Position numbers and translations under genes: made by a program. A DNA stretch of 64,000 nt from Sambucus nigra (Eukaryota; Streptophyta; Magnoliopsida; Dipsacales; Adoxaceae): NCBI GenBank assembly GCA_949130495.1, contig OX422210.1, positions 502,859,760 to 502,923,759 on the forward strand. Direction: 5' to 3'. Within the stretch, counting starts at the first letter, position 1; every line of letters starts with the position of its first letter. Positions 24,054 through 35,501 of the stretch are shown piece by piece. The notes below the pieces were generated by a model, which worked only from the letters and a program-made list of their open reading frames with translations, was not told the DNA's origin and did no database searches.

Positions 24054-26394
24054 ACATATTTAGGTATAAATGTAAAATAACGTACCTTATGCGATTGCCT
24101 AAAGGCTTACGGTGACTTGGAGCGAAGAGGCGACTAATATAAAGTTGTAATCATGTTGAAGGAGAACCATTAGAGTGAAAATAATTTAATATGTTAAAAT
24201 TCTTGTGATGTCAGTTAAGGAAAAATACCAAACACAAGCACAAATAAATAGATAAGTTGGGTGAAAGAAAGTGTTTAATAGTGGAATTTTATTAAACATG
24301 AAAATGACATTCCACTATATCACGACATAAATTCAAAACGGGTACATAAAACAAACGGAATCAATAGGATGCAAAACAGAACATCAATGAAATCTATATA
24401 GAAAATACAATATATCCAAAGAATATGTTATAAGTTATAATATTTTACATATACATTGAAAATTACAGTGTCATGTATGTATTTATCTAGAATCTATCTT
24501 AGGGCGTGGCAGAAAATTTGGCCAAACATATGTTAGTTGGTGTTAGAAGAGAGAAATGAAGAGATGTTGTTTGCTTAAGGTATGAGATGTGGCAATGAAA
24601 AAATGAACTTTAAAAAGAATGTCGTGATGAAAAGGGAGATCGAGTGGAACTTTAGCGATGGAGGAGTGGGTGTCGTGATGAGGTGAGATTTAAACGGTTT
24701 TGGAACTGACTTGTTTGAGTGGGAGGGGGAGTCTTCTTTAGCACTAATTAAGGTGCTTCTAATAAAATCATTTAGATCGGTTAATTTAAAATGAGATGCC
24801 AAACCAAATGGATGAAATTATTTACAACGCTCCACTTACGAGTGATGCAACTTTTTTTTATAATACACATGTGATAACAAAGTTAATTCGTCAATTTCTA
24901 ATACCAAAACCAAATGAGAAGGAATAGGTAATCTCACATAGATTAAAGTTCATATAAACAATATTTGATTAAACTAAACAGATTTTATACTTTAAGATAT
25001 TGGGGCAAGTACGAAATTGAAGTGAACATTTATGATAAGCAAGAAAAATATAAGCTAAGGAGTTATCTTATCTTTTTGCTGGTTCGTCTCATTTTTCAGT
25101 TAAAACAATTATAAAAAAAAATTCAATGTAGAACAATCAAACTAGAGCTAAGTTGGTCAAACAATTTATGGACATCTTGCAATCTTTGAATCAATTTCAA
25201 CCGATAACTTAATGGATGAAAAATAGTCCCTTAAGACAAGAACCGACCACTCAGATACCACCAAACACTCCAAATTGGCATTCATAAAAAGAAAGAGTTA
25301 CAAAATAGAAAACAATACACATTTGTATTGGATATAATACTCCTCCTCCAAATAAGAGTTACAAAAATATAAAAAAATATTAATCTTTTTTTTTTTCAGA
25401 TAATTAAACTAAAAAATACCCATGAAATGCACATAAAACCCATCAACACAACTTTTTAAAATTGAATAAAATGGTCTTCAATTTGACTTCTATGTTGGTA
25501 AAATAAATATTGACCTCATTTTTTTTGTTATTGCCATAATAAAAAACACCCATAACTAATCAGTTAGATAAAAAAAAAGATCTGATACCATACCATTCTT
25601 CATCAATAATCATTAACAAAAGTATAATAAAATCAAGACAACATTCATATAAGGTTAAAAAAAACCCAAGAAATAAATCCCCATTTACCCAAAAACTATC
25701 AAAAATCAAGTTGAGATGAAGATTAGAGCCACTGATACTCATAAAAATGAAATTTACATATATCAGAATCGAAGAACAATATATATTTTTTTTCATAAGA
25801 ACGACTCTGCTTTCTTTAGCTCTCTTCAACCGAATACATAAAGGGTCAACCTCAAATATTACAAAACAAACAAATTTGAGCATCTGGTATAAGTTATACA
25901 ACAAGCTGCTACATCAGTTGTAAGTTCCTTGCCCGCCCTTTTAGGTTTGCCTATATACTGAAAAGTTACTCAATATCTAAAAATATAGAGAACGAAAAAT
26001 AAATATGTTACAGTTAATTTTAATTGCACTGTATTAGAAATTGTACCATTTTTTTACATTACTACCTAGAGATTGAAGCTTGTTGATTTAGCCTCTACTA
26101 ATGCTTTTGTTTCACTCTCCCGATTAAGAAAATGGCCCTTCCTCCTCACCCTGATGCAATTGCGTTTGGCGATGAGGTCCTAATTAGCTAGGGTTAAATG
26201 GAAATTGAACAAAGGGTTGGAAACACACCTGATGCGATTACGTTCGACGACGAGGCAAAAAGAAGCACCAAAATACCAAAATAGGGAATGAAGAGACGTG
26301 AGCGAGAACTGACACCAAAATAGGGACGAACGAGACGGTTGCGTTTAGTAGGGAGAATGTGAGCGCGACGGGGGTTTCAAACGTTGTATAAATA
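24054..26394. other. CACTA right-hand internal region, non-coding
   Basis: AT-rich. A motif TTTACAACGCTCCACTTACGAGTGATGCAAC at about 24821-24851 resembles the element's subterminal motifs. Frames here (for example 25904 to 25560 on minus) have no recognisable domain. Confidence 0.4.
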
Positions 26395-26566
26395 ACGTTG
26401 CGTTGAATTTAAAACGTTGTATAAATAACTAAATAAATTTTATTTAAGTGAGTTAATTATAAAGATGATGTAAAAATAAATGGAAGAACACCTTTACAAC
26501 GATTCATTTTTGAGTGATGTAAATTAATTTATAAAAGTGTCTTAAATGTGCATTTTTCTTTTAGTG
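26395..26566. repeat. CACTA right subterminal and terminal inverted repeat
   Basis: Contains two copies of ACGTTGTATAAATAAC-like sequence at about 26380-26430, ACAACGATTCATTTTTGAGTGATGTAAA at 26497-26525 and the end TTTTCTTTTAGTG. Read on the minus strand it mirrors the left end: CACTA, A-rich, ACATCACT, ACAACG. Confidence 0.7.
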
Positions 26567-26569
26567 GGG

Positions 26570-27108
26570 GGAAGGGAGTTCGTGCAAAATGGTTGCGGGA
26601 AAGGGGGTGCGTGAGCTTGGGAAACAAAAAGGGGGCTTTGTAATTTGGGAAGGGGAGGGTTTTTGGTGGTGGTGATGATGGTGGTAAAGTTGGGGTTTAA
26701 AAATGTTTTGTTGGTGATTTCATGCGATTTGGTGGTGTTGGTTTTATAGTTGGGGTAAGGGTTAGGGTTAAGGTTGAAAAATATTTTGGGGATAAAAATA
26801 AAATTTGGTTGGTGTTTGTGTTCAAGTTCGGTGTAGGTTTTAAAGTAAAATTAACATGATATTTATTAAGGGAGAAAATGAATTTTAGTGAATATTTATA
26901 GGTTTGACTTTTATTTTTCAAACTTTGGAAATGTAGTATTTTCTTTTTGGTGTTGTTCATTAAAAATGTCTTGCAATGTTGTGTGGTGTTTGAAAGATTC
27001 TTTTAAAGTTGCCTTTTTAACAACATACCTCATAGAATTTGGTACAAATAATAAAAGTCTATGTAAACTAATGAGGAAACCGTGATTCATATATATGTTG
27101 GGCATAAT
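26570..27108. other. Spacer between CACTA and Tat element 1
   Basis: G-rich start, then a TTGGTGGTGGTGATG-like stretch and AT-rich DNA. No gene recognised. Confidence 0.45.
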
Positions 27109-27113
27109 ATTAG

Positions 27114-27667
27114 TGTTGATGTAAAAAATTAGATTATCCCTAATTATTTAATCACAGATAAAAAATAAATAAGACAAAGGATTTTAAAGTGGTTCAGCCT
27201 CGAAGGAATGGCCTACGTCCACTATTTTGTTATTGCTGACTGTTTGGAATTCTCAATAATAGATGTTTTACCAAGAAATTCCGAGTCCCCTGCTAATGAG
27301 GAGGTTACAATGTATTTATAGCCTTGAGGCTGTACATGCGAGAGAATATTACATAGCTGTCCAATAGGCGTGTACATCTGTATGATAATAATCAGCATTT
27401 AATGCGCATTCAATCCTCTTAATTATCCGGTTATAAATACTCTGTACGAGGTGCATCTCGGACCGCCTAAGCTGCTCGGTATACATGAGTTGATCGGTAC
27501 AATAAAGTTTCGCGGAGAACACTTGCTGCTCGGAGCGCCTGAGTTGGTCGGGGAGGTTGAGTTCCTCGGAGTCAAGGTGTTGTAAAAAATGTTCGCGGGT
27601 GCCATGTAGATTGACACGTGTCTTCACATAATTGGTCCACGTCAGTAGACTAAATTTAGTATCAACA
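27114..27667 (-). repeat. 3' LTR of Tat element 1
   Basis: 554 bp. The plus-strand sequence GAAGCCCCCAATG just right of it is the polypurine tract on the minus strand (CATTGGGGGCTTC). Contains several TCGGAG/GCTCGG short motifs near its plus-strand right half. Confidence 0.93.
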
Positions 27668-27922
27668 GAAGCCCCCAATGTTTCGTAATTTGATGATGAG
27701 GAAAAGTATGGAACATTCTGCTGCTTAGATTTTCGGTTTGTATGGTTTCAAGGAAAGCATTCGTTGTATACAACTCCTTTATAAATGCATAGTATCAGTC
27801 TTTATAAATATTTTGAATTCCCATAACCGCTTCATTTTTTGTGCCTTTTTCTTATTTTTAGCCGCCGAATACGCAATCGTCCATCCTGGTAATCATTTCT
27901 TTTCTCTATTACCGAGGTAAAG

Positions 27923-27930
27923 TATTTAAA
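27923..27930 (+). promoter_or_regulatory. TATA-like box of the antisense gene, element 1
   Basis: TATTTAAA inside CGAGGTAAAGTATTTAAACGC, 172 bp before the antisense ATG at 28095. Element 2 has CGAGGTAAGCTATAAAAGCG at the equivalent place, 171 bp before its ATG. Conserved position and context between diverged copies suggest a core promoter for the antisense transcript. Confidence 0.5.
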
Positions 27931-28094
27931 CGCTTCAGAAAATTCGATCGTCTTTTACTTTTTCAAATCTGCATCTTAGAATTTCTTCACTTCTTCTTTG
28001 TCTTGTGCGTTCGTTTCTTCCATTGTTCATTGTCACCTGATTCATCTCTTTCCCGTAAGATCTTCTTCCTTCTCTTTTATTTCTTTTGTTCATC

Positions 28095-31000
28095 ATGGTT
28101 TACCTTGTTGAGTCGCTTGATAAATTTCGCTCTGATTTTTCTATTCCTTCCTGGGTCATATTGGAAGAGCTTTCTGAGCCTTCTGACTATTTTCGTTTGG
28201 CTGAGGGATATTGGTTCCCCAGTCTCTTTGTAGCTGAATGTGGCTTTTCTTTTCCTCCAAATACCTTATGTTTGGAGTTCTGTCAGTTTTTTGATGTTGT
28301 TCCTGCGAAAATAGCACCAAAGACTTGGAGAATAGTTAATGGAGTTCATAGGTTAAACCAAATTCATGGAACTCGTTTAGGAATTCCAGAAATTATGTTT
28401 TGCTATAGATGGGTTGTTAGTGATAACACTTTTTATTTAAAAACTAGGTTTTTAAATAGGGCTTTAGTTGTCAATCTCCCCGATGCCAACAGGGATTACT
28501 TCGAGCATGGGGTTGTTATGAAAAATTGGCAACATGCTCCATTAAATGGAAATGATGTGTATCAGGGTCCTAAATGTCCTCCCTATGGCAATGGGATAGG
28601 TTGTTTTTATTTTATTTTATTTTCGAAATTATGTTTTCTTTGTGTTTGATAAAATGCGTCATTGACATTTTAATTTTTGTTTATTTGCAGTCGATAGTAA
28701 AAAGAAATCCCCTATGCCAACATGGATTACTTCGAGCATGGGGTTGTTATGAAAAATTGGCAACATGCTCCATTAAATGGAAATGATGTGTATCAGGGTC
28801 CTAGATGCCCTCCCTATGGCAATGGGATAGGTTTTTTTTATTTTATTTTATTTTCGAAATTATGTTTTCTTTGTGTTTGATAAAATGCTTCATTGACTTT
28901 TTAATTTTTGTTTATTTGCAGTCGATAGTAAAAAGAAATCCCCTAAAGAAACTGATGTTAATTTGAGGCACTTGAAACTTATCTGGAGTTTGCACCAAAC
29001 TGTCGCTGACGAACATATCAGATCAGTCTCGTACTTGTTGCAGTACAAGAGTTACACTTCATCTTTTACTGCTCGTCCAGTGATAAGTGATATAGAACCA
29101 GCACTAGCTTCTGAAAGCTCCTCTCCTGAATCAAATATTCCTCTTAGTGACAGAATGAAGAGAAGAAGAGCTCCTACTTTCTTTGATAAGTCTGCCTCTA
29201 CTGCTGGAGAGGCAAAGAAAAATAAGCCAAATGTCCCAGAAGAAGGGACGAGAAATATTGATGCATCCCCTCCTGCTGCTGTTAAAAAGGTTACCGAGAA
29301 GCCCCCTGTGGCTCCGAGCAAGATTGTAGCTGTTTCTCCTCCAAGCGAGGTTATAGTTATATCACCGACCAAGACAACATCCTTGGTCGAGAATGTTCTT
29401 GCTCCCACGAGGAAATTGAAGAAAAGCTCCTCGGATAAATTAGTTGAATCCATCTCTCATCCTCTAACTGCTGGAAGTGGTGTTCATACTTTTGTTGCTC
29501 CGAGCTCTGCCATGAGCTCGGTGAAGTCTTGGATTATCCCCGAGATCCAAGGTGTTGAAGACAATCTTTCTCGGGAGAGGGTTACCACTTTGGCAGCTCA
29601 ATATATTGCCTCAGTAAGTATTACTAATCTAAACTTTCATTTTTCCATGTTATGTCCTTGCACTGACTTATAATTATTTTCTTTTTTCAGTTGGTAACTT
29701 GTTTCAACACCATTCTGAAAAAGGATGAAACTATTAAAGCTTCGAGCTCCTCGTCAGGTGTGGAGGAGGCTTTTGTAGGTCTGACACAGTCCTTAAAGGA
29801 TTCTCGTCAGAAGTATGATGAAGACAAAGTTGCTTGAGGGAAGCAACTAAAAGCTATCGAGCAAGAGAGAGAGAAAGCTGTGGAGGCCTCTCAGGAGTTG
29901 AAGAGGAAAATGACAGAATGCGAGAAAAAGAACAATGAGCTTGAGGAAAAGCTCAAAAATGCTGGAGAGCTTGAGACCAAGTTCAAAGCTGCTGAAGAGG
30001 AACTGGGCAAACTCCGTGAAGCTGATCGTCAGAAGGAAGAGGAAGAAAGGAAATTGAAAACTGCCGAGGACCTTCTGTCTGAGAAGATTTCCTGAGAGAA
30101 GGTGAAGAGGAAATTGGCTGTTAAAAAGTCCTTCAGCGCTGGCTGGGGCAAAGGTTGGAACAAAGTCCTAGTTGCCATGTCCTCTCAGATAGAGTTTGCC
30201 AGCCTCAAGTATTTCAGGAACAGATGGGTCGCAGCTCTGCACGAGTTAAAGGTCTCTGAGAGTTCTGAGCTGTTTCAACGTCATGTTCATGGTCCTCCTC
30301 CCTCCCCTGGCGAAGAAGAAGAGGACGAAGCTGCCTCTGAAGAGTCTTCAATGATGGTTGGGGATCAGGTCCCTACTGTTGAACTTCTCTACGAGCAGCC
30401 CCAATCAACTATTACTCCTATCGAGCAGCTTCAATCTACCAGTACCTTTGTCGAGAAACTGGGAATAACTTCTGAGCAACTTTCCATGCCCTCCGAGCAA
30501 CCTACTTCTTCATCCAAGCCTCTCGAGGAAGTCTTAGGAAGCAATGAGAAGGTGTAGAGTTGTTCGGACCTTTCTCTTTGTTTTTCTTTGTTAAATGTAA
30601 TTTTGGGCTATGTACCTCTTTTTGTGATGTAATAAAATCTAAAGTTTTGGTTGTGCATCTTAAATCCCTTTTTTCTTGCTCTATTCTTATTATTGATCCA
30701 TTTTACTCTTCTTGCTCTGTCTGCTTTCTTATTGATTATTTCTATCTCTTCTTTTTGCTAGTTTATGGCTAGAATGGAGCTCTTGTAAGCCCACGATACT
30801 GAACTGCTGAAAAAATGTAATGAGTACTTCAAAGCTGGCCATACAGACTTGGATGAGTCACAAATTTTTGATATTCTGGGCTCAGATGCCTCTGAACGAG
30901 CGGTGGAAGCTTACCAATATCTGAAATGCTTACTCGACCGAGCTGTTGCCAATAATGTGGCTTATTACGAGATGATTGAATATCTCCAGGGTACCATCGA

Positions 31001-32044
31001 AGAACTTCAACAACAATACAAGGAATCTTCTGCCCTTTTGCATCAGGGGTATGAGAAAAAGTATCAGCAACTAAATGCTGACAAATGATATGATAAGTTA
31101 GTCGCTGCTTATGATTTTAAGGAGAGGACTTTGAAGACCGAGGTTGAAGAGCATAGGCAGATCGCGAAATTGCTGGAGCAAAAAAATAATAACTTGCGAG
31201 GAGAGATATCCCAACTGAAATATGCAGCATCTACCTCGGGAGCCTTGATCCCCGTCAATGACGAAGATTTCTCGTTTCTGGAGGTTGAAAATGCCAATTT
31301 GAGAGACGAATTGGAAACTTTAAAGAGAATTGAACCCCTACATCTGCTCGCGGACGAGCAAGAGCTTCTCGAGAACGAGAAAGAGCTGCTCGGGTTACTA
31401 TTGAAGAGGCAAGAGCTCAAGCATTTTTGGAAAATCAAGCAGTTCAGTTGGTTGCGAAGAGTAAAGCTCTGGCAGAGATGTCCAAGAAGATTCTGGACCT
31501 TAACGAGCAACTTTCCACACAAGGATCCGTCTTGGAGAATAAAGAAATTTTTGTGAAGAATCTCTACGAGCAGCTGGAAAGGTTGACTTACCAATTCCAC
31601 AAACAACCTAGAGAGTTTTGGATGGCTGGCTATAATGAAGCCCTCTACCATCTCGATGATCGAATCCAGCAAGCGAATAATGAGGGTTATAAACAAGGAT
31701 GGCTGAATGCACTGGGTGTATTAAAATTGGAGCAGGGTCATTATCTATGGGATTATCATAACCCTGGATTGCTCTAGTTGCCCGTGCCACCTTTTAAACT
31801 TGATATGAGATGGATTCCTGTTCGGGCAATCCCTCAGTGCTTAATCTCCAAATATCTCGGCGACTACAGTCTTCATTCCAACGTTGATATTTCTCGCCCT
31901 GAGCATCTGCTTGATCGACCATCAGTGATGAATGTTTGAATGCTTCGAGATCTGAATTTCATAAATTCCCCTTATGCCTTAGACGATCCTCCTGCTGGAG
32001 TAGAACCTGTTTCAAAGGCAGAAGGGAAGAAACCAATAGAATAG
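28095..32044 (+). pseudogene. Antisense gene of Tat element 1 (gypsy-type PF04195-like protein), spliced
   Basis: Runs opposite to gag-pol. Exon 1 (28095-28599) starts MVYLVESLDKF and resembles the 'putative gypsy type transposon' family (GFSFPPNTLCLEFCQFF, KTWRIVNGVH). A GT-AG intron leads in phase to 28922-29613 (Ser/Pro/Lys-rich linker), then 29691-30551 (coiled coil, EKKNNELEEKLKN; acidic tail). A fourth block, 30762-32044, stays in the same frame and is joinable through a GT-AG intron (30552-30761). It has more coiled coil, then FHKQPREFWMAGYNEAL and a conserved end FINSPYALDDPPAG. Stops at 29835, 30093, 30786, 31086, 31777 and near 31937, and a frameshift at about 31380, break this copy. 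Alternatively blocks 3 and 4 are two genes. Function unknown; extra ORFs are known in Tat elements. Confidence 0.7.
28483..28944 (+). repeat. 231-bp tandem duplication spanning an exon end, intron and next exon start
   Basis: Copies at 28483-28713 and 28714-28944 match closely (ATGCCAAC...AAATCCCCT). Each holds the last 117 bp of antisense exon 1 with its GT donor, the whole intron with TTTATTTGCAG acceptor, and the first bases of exon 2. Splicing from the first donor (28600) to the second acceptor (28921) would skip the duplication exactly. Confidence 0.9.
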
Positions 32045-32385
32045 GATTTTATGTAATAATTTCTACTTTCCACAGCATATGTAATCCTTCTTGTTTTGAA
32101 TGAAAATTTTTGGTAATACATTTCTCACGTAATTTGTAATTTTACTTAGTATGAATGAAAATTTGTCTTTTGTCATTTCATTTTCTTATAAATAATTTAT
32201 AGATGTTTTTGCTTCTTGGTCGGTAAATATATATATGCTTGTGACATACTGATCTCACTGCAGTGATTTACCAATCTTTAATTCTAAATAATAGAACAAC
32301 TTACACTTCATGGTATTGCCTAATTTAAACAACCGGAGTTGATTGAAATTGGCTTACCGACCAACTAGGGGATTGAGATTTTTGT

Positions 32386-32990
32386 TTTCGACCAACCGGA
32401 GTTGGTGAACTTTTATTCCCCGACCAACCGCAGTAGGTGGATTTTATTTTACCGACCAACCGTAGTTGGTGGACCGACCAATCGTAGTTGGGGGATTTGT
32501 TTTACCGACCAACCGTAGTTGGTGGACTGACCAACCGTAATTGGGGGGATTTATTTTTTCGAGCAATCGTAGTTGATGGAACGACCAACCGTAGTTGGAG
32601 GGATTTATTTTACCGACCAACCGTAGTTGATGGACCGACCAACCGTAGTTGGAGGGATTTATTTTACCGACCAACCGTAGTTGATGGACCGACCAACCGT
32701 AGTTGGAGGGATTTTATTTTACCGACCAACCGTAGTTGATGGACCGACCAACCGTAGTTAGTGGACCGACCAACCGTAGTTGGAGGGATTTATTTTACTG
32801 ACCAACCGTAGTTGATGGACTGACCAACCGTAGTTGGAGGGATTTGTTTTACCGACCAACCGTAGTTGATGGACCGACCAACCGTAGTTGGGAGGATTTG
32901 TTTTACTGACCAACCGTAGTTGGTGGACCGACCAACCGTAGTTGGGAGGGTTTGTTTTACCGACCAACCGTAATTGGTAGGATTTTTGTT
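32386..32990. repeat. Tandem repeat block in Tat element 1 (3' untranslated region)
   Basis: About 600 bp of alternating copies of GACCAACCGTAGTTG(A/G) joined by TGGACC or GGGATTTATTTTACC, forming higher-order units of about 54 bp. Unit order and spacer vary. It lies between the integrase end and the end of the antisense gene. On the minus strand it reads as repeated NYGWSVHQLRLVG, which I regard as non-coding. Tat elements are known for tandem arrays in this region. Confidence 0.92.
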
Positions 32991-33115
32991 CTGAACTTGA
33001 TGCGTAGTGTGTAGCACTAATACTCCGAAAAAATTTCATCAAAAAGAGAGAATTGGATAAAAACTTCAACACTTTATTCATACTGAAGAAAACTTCATTT
33101 ACATAGGAATCCCTA

Positions 33116-34861
33116 CTACTGATAATATTTGCGTAGATGTTCTGCATTCCATGCATTCTTAAATTCTTCCCCCTCCAAGGTTTCAATCCTGTAAGTTCCT
33201 GGGCGAACAACTTCTGTTACTCTGTAGGGGCCATGCCAGTTAGCTTCCAATTTATTGTGCTTTTGAATTACTTTCTTTAGCACGTAGTCTCCTTCCTTCA
33301 AATCACACTTTTTTACCCTCTTGTTGTAGAACAGAGTTGTTCGTTGTTGGTATGCAGCATTCCTGATTGCTGCTTCTTCTCTAACTTCCTCGAGCATATC
33401 CAAGTCTAATCTTCTCATCAAGTCACTGATAGGAGAGTTGAAATTCAGCACTCTATGTGTGGGGAGGCCCAGCTCGGCAGGTATAACAGCTTCACTTCCA
33501 AATGCCAGCATGTATGGAGATTCTCCTATTACTGCTCGGGGTGTAGTACGATAAGCCCACATCACATAATGTAACTCGTTAATCCAGTTTACCTTCGCAT
33601 CATCCAGTCATTTTTTCAAACCATTCAGTAGCGTTCTGTTCGTCACCTCAGTTTGCCCATTGCTCTGAGGATGGCCTGGTGCAGAGTGGGTTTTCAATAT
33701 GTTTGATTGGTGACAATATGCAGCAAACTCCTCGTTATCAAATTGGGTTCCATGATCAATAATGAATGCATGGGGAAGACCATATCTGCAAATGATATTC
33801 TTCCAAATAAATTGATACACCTTCACATAAGTCATATCGATAAGAGGTTCAGCTTCCACCCATTTAGTAAAATAATCCACAGCGACGACGAGGTATTTGA
33901 ACCTTCCTCTTGTTGTCGGGAGTGGCCCGACCAAGTCTATTCCCCACATGGAAAATGGCCAAGGGGATGTTATGGGTGTTAGCAATGCCTGAGGAGTTCT
34001 TTGAAGGGATGAGAAGCGCTGACATTTGTCATATTTCTTGGCATACGCTATGCAATCATCCCTCATCGTCGGCCAATAATATCCCTGCGTCATTATTCTT
34101 TGCAAAAGCATCCGTCCTGCTACATGAGCTCCATAGGACCCTTCATGGACCTCTTCAACCAAATCTTTCACCTCGGAAGGGTGCACCCATCTTTGCAGAC
34201 CTGCTATAATTCCTCGTCTATATAGAATACCATTAGTCAATACATAACGAGCATCTTTAAACTTCAGTTTCTTGGCTGCGAGTTTGTCGGTTGGTAATTT
34301 CCCTTCCTCAATATATGCCCTGATGGGATCCATCCAATATTGTCCTAAATCAAGGGTAATAAAGTTCATCATCAGATCTTCGTCTATGCTTCGACTAGCC
34401 AAGACTTCTATTGGGATTGTTCTTCGTAGCTCGGTGCGTGTGGCTGAAGCTAACCGAGCTAAGGCATCCGCTCTTGCATTCTCCAATCTTGGTATTCTAA
34501 TTATCTGTACTGCGGTCAAGCTTGATAAAACCTCCATTGCTTTTGCGTGATGCCTGATCATTAATTCTCCTTTGGCTGCATATACTCCTAGCATTTGATT
34601 TACGATCAATTGCGAGTCACTGAATACGATAACCTGCTCTGCCCCCATGGTTTTAGCCAGGCCAAGTCCTGCAATCATAGCTTCATATTCAACCTCATTA
34701 TTAGAAGCCTTGAATTGGAAGCGCAAAGCATACTCCACATCGACCTCATCCGGGCTGTTCAAAACAATCCCTGCCCCACAGCCTCTAATGCAAGATGAGC
34801 CATCTACATATAGATTCCATATATGTACCTCGTCCTCAAATTTTTGATCGGACAGAGTTCC
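33116..34861 (-). pseudogene. Second RNase H and integrase of Tat element 1
   Basis: Reading leftwards from 34861: LYVDGSSCIRGCGAGIVL, EYEAMIAGLGLA and FSDSQLIVNQM are the extra archaeal-type RNase H typical of Tat. Then come the integrase zinc region (HEGSYGAHVAGR ... CQRF) and the catalytic core with WGIDLVGPLP, IIDHGTQFDNEEF and NGQTEVTNR, so all three acidic residues (D, D, E) are kept. A TGA at 33608-33610 interrupts the chain where related copies have Arg. The C-terminal part continues to about 33116 (MWAYRTTPRAVIGESPYML, FYNKRVKKCDLKEGDYVLKK). It would insert cDNA into the host genome, but the nonsense codon and upstream damage make it inactive. Confidence 0.9.
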
Positions 34862-35501
34862 TCAGTGGAATATTTGTTGCTTCCTTTTATCCTCCTCTAG
34901 TACTTCTTGCTGCTCGTCGACCATCTCCTCCTGATCGTCAACTGACTTAAGTTGATCGTGGTTTAAATCTGATGATCCTGTAACATCCACAGGTTGGTCG
35001 GTGTTCAGCTTTTGCTCCTCGGGGGTATCAGGGTAGGTGAACTCTGCTATAAAATTTGCTACTGCTTTCCTTTTAAGCGACGATCTAGGTTCGTAAACTA
35101 TGTCATATTCACCAAGTTCTACTGCCCAGTACATCAATCTCCCTGATTTTTTTGGTTTATGGAGAGCGTGCCTCAATGGCATATCAGTATACACAACTAT
35201 GGTATGAGCTTGGAAGTACGACCTCATTCTTCTACTCGCTTCAATCAATGCTAGCGCCAACTTCTCCAGTCTTGGATATCTGATCTCTGCTCCTCGGAAG
35301 GCCTTGCTAGTGTAATAGATCGGTTTTTGCACTCCATCCTCCATTCTTATCAATGCCGAGCTAACTGCATTCTCCGACACTGCCAGATACAAGTACAATC
35401 TTTCTCCCATCACTGGCCTGGATAACAGAGGAGGTGCTCCCAGGTATTTCTTCAACTCTTGAAAGGCTTTCTCGCATTTATCATTCCATTCAAACGTTTT
35501 T
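34862..35501 (-). pseudogene. RNase H (first copy) of Tat element 1
   Basis: Begins in the RT tail (KTFEWNDKCEKAFQELKKYL) and runs through the RNase H domain: YLAVSENAVSSALIR, YYTSKAFRGAEIRYP, LEKLALALIEASRRM, VVYTDMPLRHAL, GEYDIVYEPRSS. A TGA at 34862-34864 separates it from the second RNase H; element 2 keeps a sense codon there (IFHHG). The upstream edge is the breakpoint of the inverted RT segment. Confidence 0.88.

Noticed and set aside
25560..25904. 114-codon minus-strand frame in the CACTA
   Set aside because: Hydrophobic, AT-driven composition with no motif and no exon signals; probably chance.
32386..32990. CRISPR-like regular repeats
   Set aside because: Spacers are themselves repeats, the unit is composite, and the setting is a plant retrotransposon.
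32444..33017. Minus-strand frames with repeated NYGWSVHQLRLVG
   Set aside because: Direct translation of the tandem repeat block; the frame changes between units and it lies after the integrase end.
33707..34798. Plus-strand frames across the integrase and RNase H of Tat element 1
   Set aside because: Shadows of the real minus-strand coding region.
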